The notes: generated by a model not told the origin, from the sequence alone. Positions 7,907-15,821 are shown, counted from the stretch's first letter. The stretch is 23,092 nt of DNA from an uncultured Eubacteriales bacterium (GCA_900547975.1 URIX01000028.1:1-23092); one strand, 5' to 3'. Made by a program: numbers and translations.

Positions 7907-10900
7907 ATGAAGAAAGTAATGATAGGAATCTTAATCCTCATACCGATAATCGTTTTGATTGTCGTTGCGCTCGTGTCCGTCATCGTATCGGTGAACGCTC
8001 ATATTGCTGTTGAGGATTTACAGTTGCTCGACAAAAACGGCAAGCAGATATACGACCTTCAAATACCTTTCGACGAAGTTTCTAACATCAACATCTACAA
8101 CTATCTCGACGCAAAGATTTACCCCGAAAAAGCCACCGACAAGACGGTCGAGTGGCAAATCGTGGGAGATGTTGCGTATACGGACGTGCAATACGAGGCA
8201 TTGAGAAACGAATACCTCGAAAAACGCTCCGCACTTACGGCGGAACTGGAAAACGAACTCGTGCAAGGCTCTTTCTCTACGGCTGAAAGACAAGACGCTT
8301 ACGATATCGCGCGCGGCAAGTATTACAAGAATTCGTCCCTCATAATTGCCGAAATGGCGGATATTTTGCTTGAAAAGGTGTATCCGGCGGCGGCTTTCGT
8401 CGATGAAAACGGCAATGAAGTCGAGTCGAACACGACGGGCAAATTGATTGTCAGTTCTTATTGCAAATTCACCGTGCGCGCTCAAGCGGAAACCGTGTCC
8501 AAAACTCTCACCGTGTCCGTCGTCGGCTACGACGTCGAAAGAGTGGAACTCTCTGTGGGCGAGGACGAAACGACAACGTTGAGCGTCGGCGAATCTATGC
8601 GTATTCTCGCTTCCTACACGCCTATCGACAGTATCGTCAATCACACGATTTGGCAAGTCGAGGACGAAAGCGTTGCCGTCATCGATTCAAACGGCGTTAT
8701 CACCGCTCTCAAAGAGGGACAAACGACGGTAATTTTGCGCGCAAGCGTGTATTCCACCGAAAACGGCAATACAATCGAATACGTTGAAGGAAAAATCGAT
8801 ATTTGTGTCGAGCAGAAGGGCGCAAGTTCTCGCTTCGGCGAAAACCTCGTGACGAGCAGAAAATCTTTGACTTTCGAAGAAATCGGCATCGTGAAAGAGG
8901 ATATAACGAGCGTTAGCGGAGCGACGGTGGACGAATCGGGAAGATTGACAATCACCGAAAATACCGTCGTGATAACCGTAAAGAGCGGCGCACAACTCAC
9001 TATCGCGAGTTGTGTTGACGGTGACGTCACTGTCAACAACAGACGTTTTTACGAAAACGGAAGCGGCTACGTCCTTGCAGTCGGTGAAAACCTGCTCGAC
9101 CTCGATTTGGTGTGGAAAGATATGTTAAAAACCGACCAAATCGAAAATGCCGTGTGGTCGTCCTCGAACGAAAGCGTTGCCACGGTCAACGACAAGGGCG
9201 AAGTCAAGGGCGTTTCGAGCGGCGTCGTGACAATCACGGCAACCGTCGGACAAAAATCCACGAGCATAACGATAAACGTACAGCGCAAACTTTCGCAAAT
9301 TCAACTTCGCACGTCGGACGCGTCGCTTGCCATAGGCATTGCGCGCGAAACCGTTTTTGCAAGCGAAAGATATATCGACGTGAAAGCGAGCAATGCAAAG
9401 ACGGCAAACTATACGCACGTTATTGTGCAGGGTGAACCCGAAAACGCAACCGCCGCGCAACTTGCAGACTTCTATTCCGCATACGTTTTTGAAATCGTGG
9501 AGGGTGGCGAGTACGCCTCTATGGATACGCTCGTTGCCAACAAAGTCGTGTTTAACGACTCGCTTGAAGGCAAGGGCAAGCAAAAAGTGGTCGTCAAGGT
9601 CAGCGCAAGATACCCCAAGTACGAGGGAATGACGAGATTCACCACCGAAACCGTCACTTTGAACGTCGTTTACGGCGTTGCGGTTTACAACTTCGACGAA
9701 CTGAAACAAGCCACGCTCGATCAAGGCGAATATGCGCTTGCGGACGGCAACGTTCAGGACGACGTCGAAATATTCAGAAACGAAACCGAAAACGAAGCGT
9801 ACGTCGTAAATAAAATCGGTTTGTCAAACGACAAGTATGCGATATGCCTTTTCGACAACTGCAAGTACAATCTCGGCATTGACGAGAACGGTCAAAACGT
9901 GATTGTGGGTTGGAAAAACTGCTTGAAATTTACGGGCGACGTGTATGGCAACAACAAACGTATTTCCGCAAACACCGAGCAACTCGATAAGGACAGTTAT
10001 ATCATTCAAATCGACAGACCCGACGTGACCCTCAGCAACCTCATCATCAGAGGCAACGATATCGACGACGAATACGAAATCACCGACGCCGAAGATACGA
10101 GTGCTTTTGAAGGCAATATTCTGCGCGTAGGCGACGAGTGGAAACATTTTGAAAACATCAGAATCGAGTACAGCATAATCGAAAATGGCAGCAAGGGAAT
10201 CAATGTATTCAGCACGGATTTGACGGTTGACGGTTGCATAATCCGCAACATCACCAAAGCCGCTATGTACGTTCCCACGAGAATGAGCCAAAACGACGGC
10301 GAAACGGACGAAAAATCGGGCAAAAAACTCGTCATTCCTTGCTATTCGCACTTAACTTTCAACAACGTTATTTGCTCGAATACGCTCGGCTCGCTCGTTT
10401 CCGTTGCGTACGAACACTACACGATGAAGTCGGGCACGACATATCGCTTTGTAGTCGGAAACAAAAAGAACGACGCCGACGGCTCTCTTGCGCAAGCAAA
10501 CGAAAAGTATTTTATCGAGAATTTCTACGATAAGGGTATAAATACGAAGATAAATCAAACGGGTTTCCTTTGGGCGTACAACTGGCAAAATCTCGAAAAT
10601 GCAAAACTCATTCAGACGAGCAACGAAATGATAAACAGTATTCTTTCGGTGTATTTCAAGCCTATCGTGCAGAACAGCGCGGTTTTCGACGACTATCGCT
10701 ACGTCGACCAAAATAGCGGCAAAGAGTATTTGCATTTGGCGTTTATCGTCACGGGTATAGACTTTGCAAAGGGTATTCTCGACGCGCCGACTTATCTTGA
10801 ACTTTCGATGGAAGAAAAGCGTATAAACGGCGTTGACATAAGCGACGCCGACTTTTCAAAGGCGAATATGCCGAGCGGATTGCAAGATATGTTGAAAGGC

Positions 10901-11002
10901 ATATCCGTCAAAACGTACGGATATGACAACAAGTCGGACATCAATCCGCTTTCGCCGTCGTATCAGGTCAACAACGCTTTGATTGAAAAAATCCATTCGT
11001 AA
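7907..11002 (+). CDS. Large Big_2/Ig-like surface protein with beta-helix-like C-terminal half (paralogue B)
   Basis: This 1031-residue tandem paralogue of the preceding gene has the same first 15 residues (MKKVMIGILILIPII) and the same VNA|HIAVED signal/anchor boundary. It shares the VVGYDV linker, the SSNESVATVN...GEVKGVSSG Big_2 signature, the KYPKYEGM/RYPKYEGM strand and the YQVNNALIE ending. It differs by an insertion of about 45-55 residues around 100-160 (KRSALTAELENELVQGSFS onward) that looks helical, and by an extra YVEGK strand in the first Ig-like domain. The second half again shows beta-helix-like rungs (DVTLSNLIIRGND, FENIRIEYSIIEN, LTVDGCIIRN, LTFNNVICSN). AAAGGA precedes the start at 7907. 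It is the last gene of the operon and ends upstream of the 11,097-11,125 hairpin. The duplication is old enough for clear divergence, which suggests two non-redundant subunits. Confidence 0.85.
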   Translation: MKKVMIGILILIPIIVLIVVALVSVIVSVNAHIAVEDLQLLDKNGKQIYDLQIPFDEVSNINIYNYLDAKIYPEKATDKTVEWQIVGDVAYTDVQYEALRNEYLEKRSALTAELENELVQGSFSTAERQDAYDIARGKYYKNSSLIIAEMADILLEKVYPAAAFVDENGNEVESNTTGKLIVSSYCKFTVRAQAETVSKTLTVSVVGYDVERVELSVGEDETTTLSVGESMRILASYTPIDSIVNHTIWQVEDESVAVIDSNGVITALKEGQTTVILRASVYSTENGNTIEYVEGKIDICVEQKGASSRFGENLVTSRKSLTFEEIGIVKEDITSVSGATVDESGRLTITENTVVITVKSGAQLTIASCVDGDVTVNNRRFYENGSGYVLAVGENLLDLDLVWKDMLKTDQIENAVWSSSNESVATVNDKGEVKGVSSGVVTITATVGQKSTSITINVQRKLSQIQLRTSDASLAIGIARETVFASERYIDVKASNAKTANYTHVIVQGEPENATAAQLADFYSAYVFEIVEGGEYASMDTLVANKVVFNDSLEGKGKQKVVVKVSARYPKYEGMTRFTTETVTLNVVYGVAVYNFDELKQATLDQGEYALADGNVQDDVEIFRNETENEAYVVNKIGLSNDKYAICLFDNCKYNLGIDENGQNVIVGWKNCLKFTGDVYGNNKRISANTEQLDKDSYIIQIDRPDVTLSNLIIRGNDIDDEYEITDAEDTSAFEGNILRVGDEWKHFENIRIEYSIIENGSKGINVFSTDLTVDGCIIRNITKAAMYVPTRMSQNDGETDEKSGKKLVIPCYSHLTFNNVICSNTLGSLVSVAYEHYTMKSGTTYRFVVGNKKNDADGSLAQANEKYFIENFYDKGINTKINQTGFLWAYNWQNLENAKLIQTSNEMINSILSVYFKPIVQNSAVFDDYRYVDQNSGKEYLHLAFIVTGIDFAKGILDAPTYLELSMEEKRINGVDISDADFSKANMPSGLQDMLKGISVKTYGYDNKSDINPLSPSYQVNNALIEKIHS

Positions 11003-11096
11003 AAGCAACGATAAGAACCGATTTAAGAGCAAAAAGTTGCGCATAACAAATAACAAACAAGTTTTACAAAAGCATTAAGCATAAAAAGCATAAAAA

Positions 11097-11125
11097 AGAA
11101 TCTCGCAAAACTGCGAGATTCTTTT
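11097..11125. terminator. Bidirectional terminator between convergent operons
   Basis: An 11-bp perfect stem (11097-11107 with 11112-11122) with an AAAC loop is flanked by A-run and T-run. It ends the rightward surface-protein operon and the leftward toxin-antitoxin-like operon. Confidence 0.9.
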
Positions 11126-11138
11126 CGAATTTTATAGA

Positions 11139-11771
11139 TTATTCTTCAAACAAATCTTCCATAGTGCAACCGAGTGCTTTCGACAATCTGTACAAAATAT
11201 CTGCTTGCGCTTTGTTTATGTCGTTGTGGCGTTGCTCGTACATTTGGATATTCCGTATCGACACTTCCGATATTTCGGATAGTTGTTTTTGAGACAAACC
11301 TGCGGCTGTGCGAATTCTTTTGAGATTCGTATCTTCTCTCGATTTTTCGATATAGTCGTTTGCAACGTCGAAAAATTTGGTTATGTCTGCTTCGTGAAGC
11401 GTGTCATATAATTGAAGCACTCTGTCGATAGGGAATGCTTTGTTTATATCGAAAAACGAGACGTTTTTGTAGTTTTGATATTGAGCTAATGCCCAACCTG
11501 CCCAGTAAAATCGGGAACGATCGAACAACGGTGCGGTTGTAAATAAATTCCCGTTTGGCACATCGCCGTTGACAACCTTATCCAACAAATCTATTGCGGA
11601 ATATCCGACCAAAAATCTCGGATTTCCTTTTTCGATTTGTTTTGCCACTTCGGAAGATGCGAAAATATTCCAAAAGACGTTCGGGGCATATCCGTAGGAC
11701 ACAGCATACTCGAACATTGTGCCGAGGTTTGTTGCAACGTTGTCTAAATATTTATCGTCGTAAGATTTCAT
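11139..11771 (-). CDS. Xre-family HTH protein with novel N-terminal domain, probable antitoxin
   Basis: This 210-residue protein has two parts. Residues 1 to about 145 form a mostly helical domain I cannot assign (conserved-looking FEYAVSYGYAPNVFWNIF and FYWAGWALAQYQ). Residues about 150-208 are a clear Cro/C1-type helix-turn-helix (GLSQKQLSEISEVSIRNIQM, then MEDLF). Its start lies inside the last codons of the upstream DUF3990-like gene (20-base overlap), so translation is probably coupled. By analogy with toxin-antitoxin operons, the N-terminal half would bind and neutralise the toxin, and the HTH would repress the shared promoter at 12444-12473. The order is toxin first, antitoxin second, the reverse of the commonest arrangement. 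Function is inferred from the HTH and the pairing, not from a family with known biochemistry. Confidence 0.8.
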   Translation of the reverse strand: MKSYDDKYLDNVATNLGTMFEYAVSYGYAPNVFWNIFASSEVAKQIEKGNPRFLVGYSAIDLLDKVVNGDVPNGNLFTTAPLFDRSRFYWAGWALAQYQNYKNVSFFDINKAFPIDRVLQLYDTLHEADITKFFDVANDYIEKSREDTNLKRIRTAAGLSQKQLSEISEVSIRNIQMYEQRHNDINKAQADILYRLSKALGCTMEDLFEE

Positions 11772-12429
11772 CGCCGTTTTTGATTCCTTGTCTTATAATA
11801 TCCACTACGAACAAATCGTCCGAGATATTGTTTTGTTTGCGACAGTCTGAATACGCAGTTCTTGCCTTATGGTCACGACTGACGCGTTTCACATAGTATT
11901 CGTCGCATTCTGCAACTTCATAATTAACAAATTTTATTTTATCGAAAGCCTTTTGTGATTTTAATACAATTTGAATCCCCAGTTCGCCGAGTTGCATTGC
12001 TTTGGCAAGTTGTTCGACGGAAATTGCGTTGTTTACAAAGTCTTTTGCAAAACTGAAATAAGAGTCGTCCGCACGATAACCGACAATAATGTCATAGTTT
12101 TCCACATCGATGTAAAAGTTATCCAAAATATACTCTTTCGCTTGCAGAGAAATGGGACTGTTAACGTCAAACGTTCTGAATTTCAATAGAATTGCAATCC
12201 AGTTGAGAATCGAATATTCATTTTTTCTCAAATCCAAAACATTATATTCGTTCAAATCGAGTTCGTATTTATTTGCATAGCCGTTTGTTTCGTTATTAGA
12301 GCAAGCCCATTCTTTTGCAAGGTTGATGCTTTCAGTGCAGTAAAAACCAAGCCCGTAATCGTTTCTTACGTTCCCTTTTCCAAATTCAGGTTTCTTGATT
12401 ATATCTTTTGAGCCGTGATAAACAATCAT
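11752..12429 (-). CDS. DUF3990-like protein, putative ADP-ribosyltransferase toxin
   Basis: The product is 225 residues and matches DUF3990 (PF13151), which I recall as belonging to the ADP-ribosyltransferase superfamily. Visible features fit an H-Y-type ART fold: YHGS at residues 4-7 (first-strand His5), GLGFYCTES at 27-35 (Tyr30 in the second motif), the conserved VGYRADDSYF block (116-125), and LGELGIQIVLKS (147-158), where the third active-site position, possibly Gln153, would be. The start at 12429 puts the YHGS strand at the very N-terminus, as expected. The C-terminal part after about 195 overlaps the next gene by 20 bases. Likely role: intracellular toxin modifying a nucleic acid or protein target with NAD+, held in check by the adjacent HTH protein. 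Substrate unknown; the catalytic assignment is by motif only. Confidence 0.78.
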   Translation of the reverse strand: MIVYHGSKDIIKKPEFGKGNVRNDYGLGFYCTESINLAKEWACSNNETNGYANKYELDLNEYNVLDLRKNEYSILNWIAILLKFRTFDVNSPISLQAKEYILDNFYIDVENYDIIVGYRADDSYFSFAKDFVNNAISVEQLAKAMQLGELGIQIVLKSQKAFDKIKFVNYEVAECDEYYVKRVSRDHKARTAYSDCRKQNNISDDLFVVDIIRQGIKNGDEILRR

Positions 12430-12443
12430 CTTACCATACCATC

Positions 12444-12473
12444 CTTATAAGAAGTGTATCATTAAAATGTCAG
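12444..12473 (-). promoter_or_regulatory. Promoter of the DUF3990/HTH operon
   Basis: On the minus strand CTGACA (12468-12473) and TATAAG (12444-12449) are 18 bases apart. One copy of the 14-bp operator-like repeat (12456-12469) lies across the spacer and touches the -35 box, fitting autorepression by the HTH protein. Confidence 0.6.
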
Positions 12474-12521
12474 TTTGTCTATATATTATGCCACAAAAAA
12501 CAAAAAAGTATCATTAAAATG
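12456..12521. repeat. Pair of 14-bp operator-like repeats upstream of the toxin-antitoxin module
   Basis: GTATCATTAAAATG occurs at 12456-12469 and 12508-12521, 52 bases (about five helical turns) apart. The second copy is part of the inverted repeat ATCATT-AA-AATGAT (12510-12523). Position over the promoter and symmetry suggest operators for the Xre-type protein. Confidence 0.6.
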
Positions 12522-12529
12522 ATATAAAT

Positions 12530-12564
12530 TTATAAAAAAGAACTCGGATGTCAATTCCGAGTTC
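12530..12564 (-). terminator. Intrinsic terminator of the GH16 gene
   Basis: GAACTCGGA (12540-12548) pairs with TCCGAGTTC (12556-12564). On the minus strand the hairpin is followed by a run of six T. It lies about 45 bases after the GH16 stop codon. Confidence 0.85.
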
Positions 12565-12607
12565 AATTTTAGCAGATTATCGATGATATAGTTTGGTTGC
12601 CCGATTG

Positions 12608-13507
12608 TCAGAATGGGCATTTCGAATAGACTGCGACGTAATCGACGAGGAAGTCGATGGGGAAGGTTCCTTCGGGATTCTCGAATACGCTGTTTGCAAA
12701 CACGAAGTCGGGTTTTGCCGCTTCGCCGTTTTTGCCGCCGATTTCGATTGAGAAGAATAAATAATCGTCTTGCACGGTCGAAATGTATCTCTTGTCGGTG
12801 ATTTCGAACACGAGTTGTCTGTCGTAATAGAAGCGATAGTATTCGTTTGTCCAGTCAACGCCGAAAGTGTGCCAACCGTCGTAAATATTGACGTCAACAC
12901 CGCTCACCTTGTCGGAATTGATGAAGGTTTCTTTTTTGAGATAGTTGTCGCCGTAGTCGCCCACGTGCACCGCGCATTGATAGGTGTCTTTGTCGGTGGG
13001 CATAACGTTTTTCAATCCGATGGGGTTAAAGTAGGGCGATTCCATAATGTCGATTTCGGCACCCGTAATGCTGACGTCGCTCGTGGGATTGCCGTTCATC
13101 ATACCTTGCGGCATAAGCCAGAACGCCGCCCAGATTCCGCTCGCTTTGGGAAGAAGCACTTTTGCTTCGAAATATCCGAAATGCGTTTCGTACTTGTTCA
13201 TCGTGTCGATTGCGCCCATATAGAACTTGCCGTCCTCTTTTTGTACGGTGCGAAGCACGAGATTGCCGTCTTTTGTGAAGGCTTGGTCTTTATCCCAGTA
13301 GCCGCCTCTGCGCAATTCGTGATGTACGTTCCAATAAGTCGTGTCAAGTTCGCCGTTGAAATCGTCGAAAAATACTCGATATTCGGTGCTGTCTTTGTCA
13401 ACGTCGCGCAAGTTTTCGGGTGGCTTGTCATTGCACGCGACGAAGAACGAGCAAGAAAGCGTAAGCACAAGCACAAGCAGCACTGCAAAAACTATTTTTT
13501 TGTTCAT
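12608..13507 (-). CDS. Glycoside hydrolase family 16 lipoprotein (beta-1,3- or mixed-linked glucanase type)
   Basis: The product is 299 residues. A signal peptide ends in the lipobox FVAC with lipidated Cys25, so the mature enzyme is anchored outside the plasma membrane. A complete GH16 domain follows, about residues 45-297. The family active-site motif EIDIMES is at 151-157, with Glu151 the expected nucleophile, Asp153 the supporting residue and Glu156 the acid/base. Other family marks are the FFDDFNG opening strand, GYFEAKVLLP, IWAAFWLMP and DYVAVYSK at the end. It should cleave beta-1,3- or beta-1,3/1,4-glucans at the cell surface; the precise substrate cannot be read. AGAGGGA precedes the start. 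It is a single-gene unit with its own promoter (13540-13566) and terminator, next to a secreted esterase gene. Confidence 0.9.
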   Translation of the reverse strand: MNKKIVFAVLLVLVLTLSCSFFVACNDKPPENLRDVDKDSTEYRVFFDDFNGELDTTYWNVHHELRRGGYWDKDQAFTKDGNLVLRTVQKEDGKFYMGAIDTMNKYETHFGYFEAKVLLPKASGIWAAFWLMPQGMMNGNPTSDVSITGAEIDIMESPYFNPIGLKNVMPTDKDTYQCAVHVGDYGDNYLKKETFINSDKVSGVDVNIYDGWHTFGVDWTNEYYRFYYDRQLVFEITDKRYISTVQDDYLFFSIEIGGKNGEAAKPDFVFANSVFENPEGTFPIDFLVDYVAVYSKCPF

Positions 13508-13539
13508 ATTATCCCTCTTCTTATTTTTTATGCCTTTAT

Positions 13540-13566
13540 ATTATAGAAAAATTTGCGCAAAGTCAA
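13540..13566 (-). promoter_or_regulatory. Probable promoter of the GH16 gene
   Basis: On the minus strand TTGACT (13561-13566) precedes a perfect TATAAT (13540-13545) with a short 15-base spacer. Shifting to the overlapping TAATAT gives 17 bases. A start near 13530 leaves a short leader carrying the ribosome binding site. Confidence 0.6.
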
Positions 13567-13594
13567 ATAGAATACGAAATGACCGATAATTAAT

Positions 13595-13627
13595 AAAAAA
13601 GAGCAATCCGTAAAGAATTGCTTTTTT
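13595..13627. terminator. Intrinsic terminator downstream of the esterase gene
   Basis: AGCAAT (13602-13607) pairs with ATTGCT (13617-13622), with A6 on the left and T6 on the right. It would stop the leftward esterase transcript before the GH16 promoter. The stem is only about 6-7 bp, but both tails are good. Confidence 0.7.
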
Positions 13628-13680
13628 GCTGTCGTTATGATGTAAAGTCCGTTTTCGGTCGATTAGATAACCGATTTTTG

Positions 13681-14586
13681 TTAGTTTTCCGTAAAAATGA
13701 GTTGCACAAAGTCGAAAAGCGCAGCGCGCCATACGCTTTGGTCGTGTCCGCCTTGATATTTTTTGCTTAGATGTTCTATTCCGTTTTGCGTGAGTTTTTG
13801 GTCTATTGCGGGGTAGAACAAACTCGTCATCGTATCGACGTTGCCTATCGCAAGCATAACGACGTCGAAACTCTTGCCGTCCTCGTATTTGAAATCGGGT
13901 ACGGTGGTGTCGAAGGATACGGCTTTTTTGCCGAATCCCGACGGCGAGAACGCGCCGACGTAGTTGAAATAATCCTGATACGCAAAAGCGGTGAGCAATG
14001 TTTCGCGACCGCCCATAGAAAAGCCCGCAATGGCGGTACTGTTTCTGTCCGTGAGGGTGGAATAATGCTCGTTTACGTAGGGCATAAGCGACGTAATGAT
14101 GTCCTCGCCCGTCTTGTCGAATGCGGTGCAGTAGTCCTCGCTGAAAGTGGACGGCGGGATTTCGCCTTCCGTCACTATGCTGTTGACGGACACGATTATC
14201 ATCTCTTTTACGTTTTTTTCGATTGTGAGATTCTGCACGACGTATTTTGCGTTGCACATTTCAAGCCAACTCTTGTGGGTGCAAGCCATACCATGCAAAA
14301 GGTACAGCACGGGATATTTTTTGCTTTCATCGTAATTTGCGGGCAGGGTGACGTAGGCGTGTTTTAAGTCGTTCGTCACTTGCGAGCGATAGGCTATTTC
14401 GATGTCCTCGCCGTATTCGTAGCCGTCTTTTGCTTCGTAAAACTTCGGCGGTTCGGGCGTAGGGGTAGGTTCCGGAGTAGGCTCGGGCGTATTGTCGGGT
14501 TTTTCGTTGCACGCAAAAAGCGCGCAGCACGCCACGCATAACGTCAAAATAAGGATAATGATTTTCAAAAATGCTTTTTTGTTCAT
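13681..14586 (-). CDS. CE1/esterase-D-type secreted esterase lipoprotein
   Basis: The product is 301 residues. The signal peptide ends in lipobox LFAC (Cys26), followed by a Thr-Pro-Glu-rich linker (about 33-47) that spaces the enzyme from the membrane. Residues about 50-300 form an alpha/beta-hydrolase of the putative esterase family (PF00756, feruloyl/acetyl-xylan esterase CE1 type). Visible marks: YVTLPANY, YPVLYLLHGM with the oxyanion region, nucleophile elbow GFSMGG with Ser190, likely acid Asp251 in AIGNVD, and His281 in QGGHDQSVW. It probably removes acyl groups from plant polysaccharide side chains outside the cell. It shares the MNKK leader style with the neighbouring GH16 lipoprotein, so the two may act on the same polymer, though each has its own promoter and terminator. 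No strong Shine-Dalgarno is visible before this start. Confidence 0.88.
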   Translation of the reverse strand: MNKKAFLKIIILILTLCVACCALFACNEKPDNTPEPTPEPTPTPEPPKFYEAKDGYEYGEDIEIAYRSQVTNDLKHAYVTLPANYDESKKYPVLYLLHGMACTHKSWLEMCNAKYVVQNLTIEKNVKEMIIVSVNSIVTEGEIPPSTFSEDYCTAFDKTGEDIITSLMPYVNEHYSTLTDRNSTAIAGFSMGGRETLLTAFAYQDYFNYVGAFSPSGFGKKAVSFDTTVPDFKYEDGKSFDVVMLAIGNVDTMTSLFYPAIDQKLTQNGIEHLSKKYQGGHDQSVWRAALFDFVQLIFTEN

Positions 14587-14615
14587 ATTTCATCAAAGCG
14601 ATTCGCTTCAACAAA

Positions 14616-14644
14616 AATGTAGCACACATTGTCCGAGTCCGCAA
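14616..14644 (-). promoter_or_regulatory. Promoter of the esterase gene
   Basis: On the minus strand TTGCGG (14639-14644), 17 bases, then TACATT (14616-14621), with an extended -10 TG one base upstream. The rest of the gap 14587-14912 is AT-rich and holds only the palindromic terminator at 14755-14780. Confidence 0.6.
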
Positions 14645-14754
14645 GTTTTTGTTTTTTATTGCTATTATTAAAATATCCGTTAATTGATTTTATATTTTTA
14701 TATTCGTACGAAAGCGCACATTTTTTCGGTTGAAAAACGGTTTCAGAACAAACG

Positions 14755-14780
14755 AAAAGGAATGTTGCAACATTCCTTTT
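14755..14780. terminator. Palindromic terminator downstream of the lysine transporter operon
   Basis: A perfect 26-bp palindrome: arms of 11 (14755-14765 and 14770-14780) around TGCA, bounded by AAAA and TTTT. It lies about 130 bases after the transporter ATPase stop codon and would work on either strand. Confidence 0.8.
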
Positions 14781-14912
14781 ATGCGTTTAGATATTCGGTT
14801 TTCGACGGTTTTGCTATTGTGATTTTGATTAAGTCGTTTTGTCTTTCGACTTATTGATTCCTCGATTTGTCGTTTCGTGTCGAATCGATTTCCTTGCGAT
14901 TATGCCGTTGAC

Positions 14913-15821
14913 TCAACCGTTTTGCTTTTCGGCAAGCATACGAGAGAGGAAGGCTCTCGTGCGTTCTTCTTTCGGTGCGGTGAAGATTTGTTCGGGTGCG
15001 CCTTCTTCCACGATAACGCCGCCGTCCATAAACACGACCTTATTTGCGACGTCGCGCGCAAACGCCATTTCGTGCGTGACCACAATCATTGTAAGTCCCG
15101 TTTTTGCAAGTTCTTTCATAACTTCCAGCACTTCGCCCACCATTTCGGGGTCGAGGGCGGAAGTCGGCTCGTCAAATAGTATGACTTCGGGCGACATAGC
15201 AAGCGCGCGAGCGATTGCCACGCGTTGTTTTTGTCCGCCCGACAGTTGGCGAGGCTTTGCGTTGACGTACGCACTCATTCCGACAAGTTCGAGATATTTC
15301 ATTGCGACGTCGTTTGCCTCGGCTTTTTTCATTTTCAACACTTTGCGCGGACCTATCGTGCAGTTTGCAAGCACGCTCATATTGTTGAAAAGATTGAATG
15401 ATTGAAACACCATCGTCACTTTTTCGCGGTATTTGGGTGCGCTTTTTGTTTTTGTCACGTCCTCGCCGTGAAAATATATTTCACCCGCAGTCGGCGTTTC
15501 AAAGAGGTTTATGCAACGCAGCAGGGTGGATTTTCCGCTTCCCGACGAGCCGATTATGCAAGTAACGTCGCCTTTGTCCACGTCGAAGTCGATGTCTTTC
15601 AGCACTTCGTGCGTGCCGAACGTCTTGCCGAGATGTCGCACTTCGATGACGGGTGCGGCGGTGTTTTCGCTTGCAATCTCGGTTGCGTTTTCGGTCGTAT
15701 CGTTGCTTGCATTATAGTCGAGATTTTCGACATCTAACGAGGTGTTTCCCATATCGTTCACACCGACGTCGTTTTGTTCGGTATTCGTTTCAAATCGTGT
15801 ATCGTTTGTATTTTCGCTCAT
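14913..15821 (-). CDS. Polar amino-acid (probably lysine) ABC importer ATPase
   Basis: The product is 302 residues. The catalytic core from about 58 is a typical GlnQ/HisP-type importer ATPase: Walker A GSSGSGKST (91-99), Q-loop VFQSFNLF, signature LSGGQKQR, Walker B VILFDEPTSALD and switch His in VVTHEM. Unusually, about 57 residues precede the core and are rich in Asn, Asp, Glu and Thr with almost no hydrophobics, which looks disordered. The start is nevertheless supported by an AGGGGG ribosome site and by an ATGA overlap with the fused receptor-permease gene upstream. It forms a two-gene operon with that gene, under the lysine riboswitch at 17568-17724. Role: energises amino-acid uptake from the cytoplasmic side. 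Confidence 0.93.
   Translation of the reverse strand: MSENTNDTRFETNTEQNDVGVNDMGNTSLDVENLDYNASNDTTENATEIASENTAAPVIEVRHLGKTFGTHEVLKDIDFDVDKGDVTCIIGSSGSGKSTLLRCINLFETPTAGEIYFHGEDVTKTKSAPKYREKVTMVFQSFNLFNNMSVLANCTIGPRKVLKMKKAEANDVAMKYLELVGMSAYVNAKPRQLSGGQKQRVAIARALAMSPEVILFDEPTSALDPEMVGEVLEVMKELAKTGLTMIVVTHEMAFARDVANKVVFMDGGVIVEEGAPEQIFTAPKEERTRAFLSRMLAEKQNG

Noticed and set aside
12770..13546. Plus-strand 258-codon frame opposite the GH16 gene
   Set aside because: The minus-strand protein has the complete GH16 catalytic motif and lipobox; the opposite frame is Val/His/Phe-rich shadow.
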